The translations under genes and the position numbers were made by a program. A stretch of DNA of 60,000 bases from contig CM060732.1 of the NCBI GenBank assembly GCA_030704615.1, positions 2,668,001 through 2,728,000 on the forward strand, in the 5' to 3' direction. This document shows positions 21,604-32,073 of the stretch, one piece after another. This DNA is from Takakia lepidozioides. Its lineage: Eukaryota > Streptophyta > Takakiopsida > Takakiales > Takakiaceae. The notes under the pieces were generated by a model. It made no database searches and was not told the DNA's origin. It saw only the letters and a program-made list of their open reading frames with translations. Numbering within the stretch: position 1 is the first letter of the stretch; each line of letters begins with the position of its first letter.

Positions 21604-24053
21604 ATGAGTGATGAAAGAGAAGCTAGACGCCAGAGATATTCAGCAAAAAGAGAAAGCTATCTGAAAGCTAATTATCCATATCTTTGGGAGAGAGGAATAG
21701 ACATAGGGGAATCATCTGGACCTCTCACACCATTAAGATCAAAGAGTACATCACCCATACCGGAAGAACTAGAGTTGGATGCCACTCCTTCTGTTTCTTT
21801 GCAAGAAAGATTAAGGGAATTGGTACGGAAAGAAGATCAATCACGAGGTGAAAGATCTGAGGTACATCCCTGGATAAAAGATTTGACAGAAATCTTTGAT
21901 AAGAGTTGGCATGGAACACCAAAAGCAGGAACTCCAGTTTCTGAAGCGGAAGGTGAAGAAGGAGGAGAGGATATGGCAGAGCCAACGGAGAGTTCAGACT
22001 CTCCAACACCATTACAGTTGAGTTACATGAGTGAAGAAGAAACCCAAGGGCGGAACTTGGAGGATGAAAACAGAGAGAAGAAATTGGAAGAGGAAGAATA
22101 TGAAGAAGTAGACCCAACAGCTGAGGTTGAGACTACAACCAGGACATCCCAACCCGTTGGACCTGGATCAAGTGGAGCACTTGGATCACAGGCCAACGAA
22201 GGTGTCGGCTCAGGGGGATCAGGCGGGCTGCCTAGATCTGGCTCTGGGGGGACAGGGAGTGTGGGAAGTTGTGCAACTGAAGCTGGAAATACTGTGAATA
22301 TCGTGGGGCCAGAAGAAGGGAGTGCTCAAGGGTCACCACTTGGTGGAAGATCCACCACAACAACAACAGGTCCAAAAGGACCAGCACCAGCAAGGGTGCC
22401 AGCACCTGTCAGTGGGCAGAAAGTAGGGCCACAGATGGCGTTACAACCAACACGGGCAAAACCACCTTTTCCAATATATTCAGGAAAAGGGGATCCCGAT
22501 GTACACATTAGCCAATTTGAGCACATGTGTATAGTGAACAATGAGAATGGCGATGATGCCAAGATGAGATTGTTTCCTTGTTCACTTATAAAGAAAGCAA
22601 GTGAATGGTATGCAAGATTCCCTGATAATCATTTCCTAACCTGGAATGGCTGGAATACAACATTCCGAAATAGGTTCAGGACAAGTAAAACTGAGGATGA
22701 AGTGTATGGGAGTTTACAATAGTTAAAGCAAAAGAAGCATGAAACTGTTGAGGAGTATATGGAAAAGATGGAATTGATGATGAAAAAGCTGGCTGCAGTA
22801 CCAGCACCAGGGTTACAGAAGACTTGGTTTGTGAGTGGACTAAGACCAGAGTTGCAAAAGAAAGTGGATATGTTATCCCATAATACAATGGAGGAGGCAT
22901 TTGAAACTGCAAACAGAATTGAGCAATTGGAATGCTCAGGAGAGAGAAAAGGGATGATGAGGACTCTGAGGATGAAGAAGAAGAGCAAGAACTAAAAAAG
23001 AAGAGTAAGAGAAAGGAGAAGTTGAAGAGGGATAACTATGAAAAAAGATTGGAAGAAATCTTGAAGAAGTATGCCACAGAGGCTGCAACACATTGGAGGA
23101 AGGGTGTATGGTGTGCAAAGTGCCAGAATGAAGGCCATACCACCACAGAATGCCACATGAAGGAGAAACATTGTACTATCTGTAAAATGGATAACCATTC
23201 TACTGAGAATTGTTACTACAACAGAAGGACAGTTGCAAGAGAACCTAGGCAAGTAAGGGTGCATCAGGTGCAGCCCCAGCCAAGAAGAAACAATGATCAG
23301 GACCACTATGGTAGGTCTGGTGGTTATAACAATGGCATGGAAGGGAGAGGTAATTCAAGAGGGAATTACCAAGGAAATTCCAGAGGCAACTATCAGGGTA
23401 ATCCAAGGGGGAATTACCAGCCCGGGAATCAGGATTACAGAAATAATCCAAGAGCAGACCAAGGGCGAGGACCCAATGGTGAAGAACTATGTTACTATTG
23501 TAATCAGCCAGGACATCGCAAGGCAGCCTGTTCATTCTGGATAAGACACCAGAATGAGATGAGAGCTCCTGTGAATGAGGGCCCAGTGGTGGCAGCTCAC
23601 ATGGTTAGGCCATGTGTTGTACCAGAAGTAAGTACAATGATAGTAACAAGAAGTAAAGCCAAACTAATACCTCCAGTAGTAGAGGAAGAAGATGATAATG
23701 AAGGTGGCAGTGATATGCCTGAAGATGATGAGGCTTGGAGAGATGAGAAGGAACTGCACAAGGAAGTGGCAGATACCATAAGGGAAATGCAGAAGAGTAC
23801 TGATATTCCTGTGGCAGATTCCTCTGATTCTGATGGAGAAGAAGAAGTGAGCGAGGATGAAAGGAATAAAGAAGATGCAGACATGCAAAGTAATGAAGAG
23901 ACTTTGGCTGAAGTAATATGCCAGACCAAAGCAGAGATTACCATTGGACAGCTATTGGCTGTGGCACCTTATTGTAGGCACATGCTGTATCAAGCAATCA
24001 ATCGAATTGCCCAGGAGACAGGAGACACAGACCTGAGACCAGTTATAATGTGA
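21604..24053 (+). pseudogene. Gypsy gag polyprotein (copy A), one stop and frameshifts
   Basis: Starts at MSDEREARRQRY. An acidic, Ser/Gly-rich N-terminal part is followed by a retrotransposon-gag domain (SEWYARFPDNHFLTW, EVYGSLQ, WFVSGLRPELQKKVD), a Lys/Glu-rich helix, two Cys/His clusters (CAKCQNEGHTTTEC, CTICKMDNHSTENC), an Asn/Gly/Arg-rich stretch, and a CCHC knuckle (CYYCNQPGHRKAAC). A TAG at 22720 replaces the CAG of gypsy B, and a one-base loss near 22931 shifts the frame. Near 24047 another one-base loss separates gag from pol, which look like one continuous frame in the ancestral element. The product would package RNA in cytoplasmic particles. Confidence 0.85.
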
Positions 24054-25246
24054 AGCCGGAAGGGCGAGAAACAGTCATGGACTTTGATGATTCTATGCCA
24101 GTAATCCAATTGAGAATTGGAAGCACAGAACTAACTGATGTACTGATAGATGGAGGTTCTGGAGTAAATATCATGACAGACCAATTAAGGAAGAAGCTTG
24201 GTCTAAGTAACATGAAACCAGCCCCATTTACAGTAACAATGGCAGATCAAAGGAGTGTACAGCCATTGGGATTAATAAGAGGAGTTAAGATACAGATACA
24301 GAAGATGATCTTTATGATCACAGTAACTGTGTTGAAGATGGATGAAGTCATGGAGGCTTACTCCTTATTATTGGGACGTCCGTGGCTGAAACAGGCCAGG
24401 GTATTCCATGACTGGAATTCTCAGTTACTAACCGTGCATAATGGGATACACGAGATACAAATTACCACAAGGAAATCTAGTAGATTACCTGCTACGAGAA
24501 GACCTCGAGGAGTCAGAGAGTATGACTGGAGAGGAGGACTGGATGAGGAGCAGGAAGCTACCCTGTTTGCTGCACACCCAGAGTGGGAGCAGGTTGCAGA
24601 GATGCGGCTGGAAGGCCTAAGTTGTTTAAGGGGTATCTGTTGTGGTGTAGTGTCAACAACACCGATTGATGAGGAAACCAACAGTTACCCATCACATTTC
24701 TATGAAGAAAAAGAAGGAGAAATGGAAATCCTAGAGGAACCAGCCACTGTGAGGTTACAGGATGAAGTGGTGACTGGTTGGACAATCACAGCTGATGAGC
24801 AAGTGAGGGAAGTGAATGTGGGAACTAAAGAGGAACCGAGGATGGTGAAGGTAGGAGCTGATTTGGAGCCAGAATTCTTTGAAGAAGCTAAGAGTTTGTT
24901 CATCAAATACAGAGATGTATTTGCTTGGAGCTATGAGGATTTAAAAGGGATACCACCTGAAATCTGTCAGCATAAGATTGAACTGGAACCGGGGTCAGTA
25001 CCAATCAAGCAGGCAAGGTACAGAATAAATCCCAACTACGCACAGAAGGTTGGAGAAGAGATCAAGAAGTTGGGTGAGGCTAAGTTTATATACCCAATAG
25101 AGTATACAACTTGGTTGTCACCCATTGTGATAGTTCCCAAGAAGAATGGTAAACTAAGAGTTTGTGTGAACTACAAGAAGCTGAATGCTTGTACGAAGAA
25201 AGATCCTTTCCCTTTGCCATTCACAGAAGCAGTATTAGTTTCATGA
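24053..25246 (+). pseudogene. Gypsy protease and N-terminal reverse transcriptase (copy A)
   Basis: The aspartic protease has VLIDGGSGVNIM (active-site D with GGS) and the flap/end motif LLLGRPWL. The RT begins with PGSVPIKQARYRINPNYA, the fingers TTWLSPIVIVPKKNGKLRVCVNYKKLN, and PFTEAVL, then stops. About 75 residues found in gypsy B between PFTEAVL and YLDDF, including the MDGFSGYNQ and MPFGLCNAPATFQR motifs, are deleted. It is continuous with the next frame only after that gap. Catalytically dead because motifs A and B are gone. Confidence 0.85.
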
Positions 25247-26225
25247 GTATCTGGATGATTTCATGCAGGTGTTCTTGGATGATTTCAGTGTGTACAGTTC
25301 TAAGAATGAGCACTAACATAAATTGGAGTTATGTCTGACCAGATGCAGGATGAGAGGTCTGGGCCTGAATCCAGAGAAGTGTACTTTCTGTGTGAACTCA
25401 GGGGTGCTTCTGGGACACATTGTGTGTAAGAGGGGACTTCTTGTGGATCCCAGGAAAACATAGGCCATTAAAGCCTCTCCACCACCAGTGAATGTTAAGA
25501 GTCTAAGGAGATTCCTTGGACAAACCAGCTATTACAGAAGATTTGTCAGACGGTATGCACAGATAGCAGCACCATTGAGCAAACTTCTGAAGAAAGATGC
25601 AGTGTTTGCATGGACACCTGAATGTCAACAGGCTTTTGAGGAACTTACATTGTCAGTAACAACTACACCTGTGCTGATTAGTCCTCACTGGCAGAAAATA
25701 TTTCCTGTTCACTGTGATGCTTCTGGAGAAGCACTAGGAGCGGTGTTAGCCCAAAATGTAACTGGAAGGATAGATTCACCTGTGTACAATGCTAGCCGAT
25801 TGATGAACAATGCCGAAAGAAATTATAGCACAACGGAAAGAGAAGCATTGGCAATGATCTATGCAGTGAAGAAATTCAGGCATTACCTGTTGGGCAAGAA
25901 GTTTATGTTCTATGTGGATCACCAGGCTCTGATATACCTGGTAAACAAACCTCTGATAAGCGGAAGAATAACAAGATGGTTAATAATCTTTCACGAGTTT
26001 GAGTTCGAGGTTGTTTACAAGCCTGGGAGACTGCATCTTGTGGCGGATCACTTGTCAAGGTTATCAACAGGAGAACCAGCCACGGGAGTAGATGATCAAT
26101 TACCAGATGCGAGTCTATTTCCAGTGGAGGTGCAGGGAAGTGCAGATGACTGGTTAGATTGGCAGTGGCCAATCAGATACTACCTTGCTCATGGTCAGTG
26201 CCCACCAAGTTATGGAAAGGAGTAG
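25247..26225 (+). pseudogene. Gypsy RT thumb and RNase H (copy A)
   Basis: It starts at the YLDDF/FLDDFSVYS motif C near 25250, passes the connection region (RRFLGQTSYYRRFVRRYAQIAAPLSKLLKKD), and ends with RNase H: VHCDASGEALGAVL, STTEREALAMIYAVKKFRHYL, FYVDHQALIYL and the final HLVADHLSR. Stops occur near 25306 (CACTAAC), at 25460 (TAG) and at 26223 (GAGTAG where gypsy B has GAGCAG). Confidence 0.85.
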
Positions 26226-27047
26226 AGAAAGAGAATTGCTATCAAGGCTCTACCTTACACTATGGTAGGGAGCAGAATGTATAAGCTAGGACCAGATGGA
26301 GTGCTGAAGCGATGCTTATACCACCATGAAGTTAATAAAGTTCTGGAGGAAGTTCATAAAGGAGTGGCAGGAGATCATTTTGGAGAAGAGACTACCAGCA
26401 GGAAAATACTACATGCAGGTTACTGGTGGCCTACTTTGTTCAAAGATGTACACAAGTATTGTCAAAGTTGTGATGAATGTCAGAGGCTGGGACCTTTGCA
26501 GAGATCTGGGAAAATGTCTTTGCATCCTACAATGCCTACGGAACCATTTCAGAAATGGGGACTAGACTTTGTTGGACCAATTAACCCACCAGCCAAGAAT
26601 ACATAGAACAGGTACATAATTACAGCCACTGATTATACTACGAAGTGGGTGGAAGCTAAAGCTTTGAGGGACAACACAGCCAAGTCCACAGCAAGGTTTC
26701 TGTATGAGAACATACTTACACGATTTGGCTGTCCCTTGGAATTTATCAGTGATCAGGGAAGTCACTTCATTAATGAGACCATTGAATTGTTGACTAAAGA
26801 GTTCATGATTGTGCATAGGAAGAGTACAACATATTACCCACAGGGTAATGGGCAGGCAGAGGCTACCAACAAAATACTATGTACTATCTTGGCTAAGATA
26901 GTCAATGCAAATAGAACGGATTGGGATACAAAGCTGCTAACAGCTTTGTGGTCATATAGGACTTCATATAAAGTCACCACTAAGTTGAAAGGACGGAAGC
27001 CAGTTTACAAAGGGACACGTGGAAGTCAAGGCGCAACACACAGCTGA
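26226..27047 (+). pseudogene. Gypsy integrase (copy A), one stop
   Basis: It has the zinc-binding HHCC module (VHKGVAGDH...SCDEC) and the DDE core: first Asp in GLDFVGPINPP, second in FISDQGSHF, Glu in GQAEATNK. A TAG at about 26605 splits the zinc module from most of the core. The C-terminal part is short, and I see no chromodomain. This domain is missing from gypsy B, so copy A is the only integrase source in the window. Confidence 0.85.
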
Positions 27048-27127
27048 GAAGGAAGTGCAAGAACGGATGTCATCAAGAAAGGGGACAAGAATGGCCGTCC
27101 AAATACCTAATCAGTGCATCAAATTGG

Positions 27128-28642
27128 ATGAATGGCGGGCCCATTAATGAATACAGAAAAGGGGCAACAGAACAAACGGCAAGTACAGAAAAGCGAAATT
27201 CTTGTCACATGTGTTATCCTAGTGGACAGTCCAGCAGGGAAAGTCCACTAAAGAAAATTAAATCTAAAATCCAGTCACAACGGTTACAGCCAATAGAAAG
27301 CCAGAGAAGGGATCAAGAAATTGGAGGGAAATTAAGCGCAAGAGTCGGCGTCGTTTTGAGTAACGGGCGTCTCGACGGGACAAACCATCAATGCTATAGC
27401 TTTGAAGCTATGGAGGAACTAACAGACTATACGCGCGCAATATTACTTACGCAGTGGCATAGGGACGAAACAACAGAGCGGATCTTTTCTCTTGAGCGAT
27501 GCTTGCAAGCCCCGCAGGCTTACAAGAAATTACCCATAGCTTTTTGTGGCAACCATACGTTTATGCTTTGTGCACTACAGGCATTTCTTCAGTTGTTACA
27601 GCCAAAACATTTCTGTGGGTCTAGAATGAAGAGAGTGAGAGGAATGGAGGAAATCAGGGTGAAGAGCACCACAATTCTGCAGAAACAAACGATTGCTACC
27701 CCACAGGCGATACAGATACTGAAGGAGCTGAGATTGCAAGGATTGCAAAGCAAAGATTGGACATTGCACCATAGACAGTACATGTTACAATTCTTGCAGA
27801 ACTTTGAGCCAAGGACAGGAGCAACAACGGTGAAGGGAGTTGAATTAGTAATTACTCCCCTATACCTCCAGCAATTGTTTCGATTGCCAGCAGGCCAGGT
27901 GCATGTGGAGGAGCACAGGGCAAGACTGCAAATAGGGGACTTATTCCAAGAAGGGAGTTTCTTTAAAACTCAGGGTTATGCTTGTACCAAGGCCGTGTAC
28001 CCAGGGCTAAAGGAGGTAGGCCAGGTATTGAACGTTCTGTTTGCCATGAAACAGAACCAACAGTATTTGAGCAGATCCTTCACAGAGGAAATACTCAAAG
28101 CCCTGAGAGGAGAAGAGGTAGAATGGGCGGACATAATGTACAACGCACTGGTAGAGGAGATGAAAAGATTACAGGGTACTGCCGCAAATTCTCCTATCAT
28201 AGTGTCTGGCCCAATCATTGCTCAAATAATTCTTGATTCTGGCATACTTGATGTGCGAGAAAGAAAGGAGATGAGAGTGTTTGAGCCAGAAACCACTGCA
28301 ATGGAAGAGCAAAACTCTTCACATAGTGAGGGTGGACTGGCAGGGCAACCCGAGAATAAGAGACAGAGGCGGGGAAAGACTGTAGTGGCGGATCCACTGG
28401 CTTCACGGAATCCGCATGATAATGTTTCCCAAGTTTTTGTGCAGGAAGGGGCACAGCAGCACAGAGAACTGCTATTACTAGAAGCAGGACCTTCAGAGAG
28501 GGAAGAGGAAGTTACTTCAGTATCACAGCCATCACAGCCAGAGGATCGGCTTGTCACAAGGTTATCACAAGTTGTCCATGCAGTTCAACCAGAAATAATT
28601 GATTTAGAAAAAGAAGGGTTAGATATTCCCACTACTGAATAG
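27128..28642 (+). CDS. Gypsy post-pol ORF, unknown function (copy A)
   Basis: An open frame of 504 codons after integrase. The middle (about residues 100-370) is folded-looking, with SLERCLQAPQAYKKLP, FLQNFEPRTGATT, VELVITPLYLQQLFRLP and FTEEILKALRGEEVEWADIMYNALVEEMKRL. The C-terminal 120 residues are acidic and disordered-looking. The pattern recalls the extra 3' proteins of Tat/Athila-like plant gypsy elements, but I cannot name a family. Gypsy B has lost it in the same deletion that removed integrase. The next frame (28643-29062) probably belongs to the same or the following gene. Confidence 0.5.
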   Translation: MNGGPINEYRKGATEQTASTEKRNSCHMCYPSGQSSRESPLKKIKSKIQSQRLQPIESQRRDQEIGGKLSARVGVVLSNGRLDGTNHQCYSFEAMEELTDYTRAILLTQWHRDETTERIFSLERCLQAPQAYKKLPIAFCGNHTFMLCALQAFLQLLQPKHFCGSRMKRVRGMEEIRVKSTTILQKQTIATPQAIQILKELRLQGLQSKDWTLHHRQYMLQFLQNFEPRTGATTVKGVELVITPLYLQQLFRLPAGQVHVEEHRARLQIGDLFQEGSFFKTQGYACTKAVYPGLKEVGQVLNVLFAMKQNQQYLSRSFTEEILKALRGEEVEWADIMYNALVEEMKRLQGTAANSPIIVSGPIIAQIILDSGILDVRERKEMRVFEPETTAMEEQNSSHSEGGLAGQPENKRQRRGKTVVADPLASRNPHDNVSQVFVQEGAQQHRELLLLEAGPSEREEEVTSVSQPSQPEDRLVTRLSQVVHAVQPEIIDLEKEGLDIPTTE

Positions 28643-29062
28643 GTGGTGGCAGAAATAGAGAAGGGGGACCTTCTCTATGAATATTCTGGTATGGTCAAGG
28701 ACACAGTGATTCCGGAGGTGCAACGATTGTCCAAGGGAAACCCTGCGGCGCATATAATACACACACCTGTGACGGAGGTACCACAGGTAGAATGCCAAGA
28801 CACTGCAGCACCAGTGACGGATGAAGTGGTTCAGGAAGAAAATCTGGTGGGGCAATGGCCTGAATGGTTCGTAAGGCATCACACTGTTGAGGATCAGGGA
28901 GAACAGCAGCAAGCTCACCATGATGACCCTCAACAGGCTATGCTTATGAGTTCCATAAGTAGGACACTGAATTTGTTGGGTACTTATGTCAAATCCCATG
29001 TTCCCACTACTCAATTAGCAGCTTTGAGGGAGGAACTCAGGCAAGAGTTTGAGGCTCGACTT
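28643..29062 (+). pseudogene. Start of gypsy coiled-coil gene (copy A), cut by MULE-3
   Basis: The frame encodes QQQAHHDDPQQAMLMSS and RTLNLLGTYVKSHVPTTQL, identical in pattern to gypsy B at 53022-53160, and ends in EARL at 29062, where the MULE left terminus begins. The in-frame tail over the MULE end (GGCYFMSHEP) is foreign. In gypsy B the gene continues with ATECANKVDEEL. Confidence 0.7.
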
Positions 29063-29140
29063 GGGGGCTGCTATTTCATGAGCCATGAGCCATGAGCGGC
29101 ATGAGCCATGAGCAGAGTCGTAAGTGTGGAAAAAAACATG
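29063..29140 (+). repeat. MULE-3 left terminus with CATGAGC subterminal repeats
   Basis: GGGGGCTGCTATTTCATGAG at 29063, identical to the ends at 6507 and 40773, followed by tandem CATGAGC(C/GG) heptamers. It interrupts a gypsy coding frame, so this is a true insertion boundary. The nine bases before it are GCTCGACTT (29054-29062); the other end is not in the window. Confidence 0.85.
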
Positions 29141-29525
29141 AGCAACACTATTTTCTGGAAATGAGTGTCCGCGGGAATAGGGTTTAGGGTGCCACGGTCA
29201 TAGGGGGAGAAGGACCTCCCGATGAAGGAGGTTCGGCAATGTTATTTAGAATTATATATTGAAAGGCAATGTTTCGCGAATGGAAGGGTGGTACTGCTAT
29301 GTACAATGGGGGCCCATTTCAGCCTACCAGCCACTTGCAAAATCCACCCACACTCCCAATCCCAAACGAAATGAGCAATGACGCATTCTCGGAACGATGG
29401 ACATAGAATAGAATAAAAAGAGGGCACAATGAGGTTTTTATTGATCCACATGAATTGCATTTGAAGCACGTCTACTGTGCTGATTGTGCAATCAAATCTT
29501 TAGCCCTGTGCCTACTGAATACAAG

Positions 29526-30276
29526 TCACGTTGTCAATGGGACTTCGACTGCTCTCAGAACTAGCTCATGAGTCATGGGGCTCCTCCATGTAAAGTCGAT
29601 TGCAGCCGTTGTACCGCCCCTAGTGATGTTCACCACAATGTCCTGCCCTTCAATCATACCACCATCGAATATGGAAATCTTCACGTTTTCGTCGTCCACA
29701 CCAATGCGAATGTCCCCATACAATGGAGAAGAGGAGCGCACTCCTTGAGGAGAATAGGTCTCTCCGATGGAGTCCACCCACGTCCAGTGGCAGCAGTTCC
29801 ACCGCAACAGCATAGCAGTGCGCCTTCTTCTGCATGGGTGACCGTCGTAGCTGGGAAAATCGGAATCGAGGATGCGCAGGAGCCACGGACTCCTCAGACC
29901 AGTGGCCTAGGATATACTCAAAAGCCACCAATGTTTCCACAATCGAACCAGTATCTTCTCTGTAATCTGTGTACCAGATAACAATGTCTCCCGATGTGGC
30001 CGAATACATTGCATAATCGATGCCTCCAAATGGGCAGTCGTCCCGGTTCCGGAAGCACGGCATCCTTGCAAAGGAGGACCTGAGGACGACTTGGATGCAG
30101 ATGACAATGACCTTGCGGACAGCTACGAAGCCCTTAGATTTTTGAAATGATGCGAAGCGGAAGAGCAGTCCGGCCTCCAATAATGGAGCATCTGGGTCCC
30201 ACGTACCCACCGACGGAGGTGGAACGTGTTCATCACGCCGGCGGTGGATGAACCCATACATCTTTCTCATCAACAA
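29526..30276 (-). pseudogene. MULE accessory gene A, unknown function
   Basis: A minus-strand gene reading towards the left terminus. Conserved blocks are MPCFRNRDDCPFGGIDYAMY, SGDIVIWYTDY, LVAFEYILGH, LLRWNCCHW, SSSPLYGDIRIG, SIFDGGMIEGQDIVV, and HELVLRAVEVP at the end. All recur in gene B with about half the residues identical. A 26-base loss near 29901 (present in the 6.5-8.3 kb copies) shifts the frame, so this copy is broken. A GATCAATAAA signal lies 3' near 29440. No transmembrane segment, signal peptide or known catalytic motif is apparent; the repeated beta-rich blocks suggest a compact globular protein. Confidence 0.6.
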
Positions 30277-30496
30277 GTTATAGTTTGAGATCTGTCACCG
30301 AAGTCCATCCCCCCGGATGGAAATTTGGCGCCGCATTTACATCGAAGAGGGGATGGACTTCGTCGTGTCCAGTGGCTATCGGCCCACCTGGCAGTGAGTG
30401 CCCATAGTTTGCATGGCAGGGTAGGAAACTGAAACGGCTACATTCATGAAGCAGCCAATCTTCATCGGTCCAGGATCCTGTAGGGGGGAAATTTAA
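30277..30496. promoter_or_regulatory. Shared divergent promoter region of accessory genes A and B
   Basis: 220 bases between the two divergent starts. It contains GGCGCCGCATTT at about 30329, a half-palindrome of the dispersed GGCGCC motif. No clear TATA box; GGGAAATTTAAATGTG just before gene B is AT-rich and may mark the core promoter. Assignment rests on gene orientation only. Confidence 0.35.
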
Positions 30497-31198
30497 ATGT
30501 GCCCTGGAGTGTTTGTGAGGAATTGCAGCGTTAGCTTGAACTTTTTCCAGCCACCGCGCTGCTCCTCCTCCATCCGGGAGCTGCTGTCATTGAGCGTACT
30601 CCGCTACTCTTTTTCAAGGATGCCATGCCGCCGAAATCCAGCCGACTGCCCTTATCATGGCCACGATTATGCTATGTTCAAACCAGAATCAGGAGACATC
30701 ATTGTCTGGCTCTCTGTTTTCACAGACGCTGCTGGAATCAAGCAAGAGTCTTTGCGCGCAATGGAGTATCTGGAGGGCTATTACCGCTTTGAGCGAGGTG
30801 AGGGCGAGGGTCAATGCGGTCCGTGGGTCCTGAAAATTGTTGACCTCGATATACCAAGCTGGAAAGGGATGCCGGACAGATCACGCACGGCCTCGCTTTG
30901 GCGCTGGAACTGCTGCCAGTGGACCAAGGAGGACGGCACCGGGGAAAACTTTATACGTGCAGATCACTCCACTCTTCCAGTGTATGGAGACATTCGGCTG
31001 AGTTGCGAAGACGAATCGCACGGGCACATGAGGCCCACAGTGACCTTGTCAATGTATGATGGTGGTATCATTGATGGACATGACATTGTCGTCGGCTCCA
31101 GCAAGGGCAGCAGAACGACCGAATTGCAGTTTACCTCGAGGTGCCGCAGCAGTGATGAGCTTGTTTTGAGGGGTATCGAAGTTCCGTCGACTTGGTGA
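30497..31198 (+). CDS. MULE accessory gene B, unknown function, intact
   Basis: An uninterrupted 233-residue frame, paralogous to gene A: MPCRRNPADCPYHGHDYAMF, SGDIIVWLSVF, AMEYLEGYYRFERGEGEG, SLWRWNCCQWT, LPVYGDIRLS, SMYDGGIIDGHDIVVGSS, DELVLRGIEVPSTW. An internal start at MPCRRN (30622) would give about 192 residues and matches the conserved core better than the upstream ATG. AATAAA follows at 31267. An acidic YDGG(M/I)I(E/D)GxDIV motif and a C-C-W cluster are the strongest family signatures. Intact in a region where nearly everything else is broken, so it may still be selected or recently active. No known domain recognised. Confidence 0.65.
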   Translation: MCPGVFVRNCSVSLNFFQPPRCSSSIRELLSLSVLRYSFSRMPCRRNPADCPYHGHDYAMFKPESGDIIVWLSVFTDAAGIKQESLRAMEYLEGYYRFERGEGEGQCGPWVLKIVDLDIPSWKGMPDRSRTASLWRWNCCQWTKEDGTGENFIRADHSTLPVYGDIRLSCEDESHGHMRPTVTLSMYDGGIIDGHDIVVGSSKGSRTTELQFTSRCRSSDELVLRGIEVPSTW

Positions 31199-31263
31199 AG
31201 CCCATGTAGAAGGAGGAAGGGCTTAGTTTTGTCTGCAGTTGGTAAATGTGAGACATCGTGTCC

Positions 31264-31275
31264 GATCAATAAACC
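31264..31275 (+). terminator. Polyadenylation signal of accessory gene B
   Basis: GATCAATAAACC about 70 bases after the stop. The paralogue on the opposite strand has the same GATCAATAAA context, which suggests the 3' ends were duplicated with the genes. Confidence 0.55.
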
Positions 31276-31439
31276 CATCGTACCTCACTTATGTATGATT
31301 GTGTTTCATTCTGTTGAATAACTGTCGGAATTGGCCCACTGTTTACAATTTGATGTCTCATTTCTACAATGTGTCTGTCCGGATGAATATAGCAGAGTAA
31401 CCGGTATGTGAGTCATGTGTCAAGAATATACCAGAGTAA

Positions 31440-31945
31440 CGCCATGTCGGACATTGAAATGCGGCACCGCATTTCCATGTCGGACATTGGAATGCAGTGG
31501 CGCATTTCCATGTCGGCATCGAAATGCGGTGCCGAATTTCCATGCCGACATGGAAATGTATGAACCGCATTTCAGTGTCGGACAATGAAATGCGGTGCAT
31601 CATTTCCGTCCAGGTACACGAAATACCAACACGGGTCTATAAATTGGACAGACAACGAGGTTGGCATTGCAAATGCGGCGACGCATTTCCAGCTTGGCAA
31701 TGGAAACTTCTTTTTGGACAAGGGAATGCGGTGCCGCATTTCCGTCCAACACTTCGAAAAGTGTGACATTTCCGACCAGCGCGATGGAATGCGTTACCGC
31801 ATTTCCGTGAGAGGGTCTGCAAATGGACAAATTGCGTGGAAAATTTAGTCCCTCCCTTGTTTTGGAAATGCGGTGCCGCATTTCCAAAAGAGGTTCTTAG
31901 AGTTGCCAAAATTTTGGAAATGCGGTGCCCCATTTCTGATTTTGG
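31440..31945. repeat. Array of GC-core AAATGCGG...CCGCATTT palindromes
   Basis: About ten copies of a 20-22 base palindrome in 500 bases, for example at about 31459, 31522, 31724, 31785, 31864 and 31917. The arms AAATGCGG/CCGCATTT are conserved. The centre varies: GGCACC, GGTGCC, TTAC, GGCGAC. Spacing is irregular (30-80 bases). It lies between accessory gene B and the 3' end of the methyltransferase gene. Small frames here are by-products of the repeats. Confidence 0.85.
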
Positions 31946-32073
31946 GAGCGTCGTGGTTTGGGCGATTGTGTGGCTGGAATGCACACTGGAGAGGGGTCAC
32001 GAATGTCGGGCATAATTTCCTTTATATACTCTGGAAGAGAATTTACATTTACAGAGACTTCATTAAAATTCTA
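31946..32073. other. 3' flank of methyltransferase gene copy 1
   Basis: AT-rich, with no frame. It would be the 3' untranslated region of the minus-strand gene. Confidence 0.4.

Larger units (their letters stand above)
18023..29062 (+). mobile_element. Gypsy A, rearranged Ty3/gypsy retrotransposon pair sharing one LTR
   Basis: In order: 13 bases identical to the LTR start (TGTTAGAGGACTG, 18023-18035), a 3' coiled-coil gene (18038-19914), polypurine tract, full LTR (19953-20995), primer-binding region, gag, protease, RT (internal deletion), RNase H, integrase, a 3' ORF, and the start of the coiled-coil gene, cut at 29062 by a MULE left end. The complete gypsy B shows the normal order, in which the coiled-coil gene follows pol. 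So the 18-19.9 kb part belongs to an upstream element with a large internal deletion, and the LTR is shared. Frames carry several stops and frameshifts. Confidence 0.85.
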
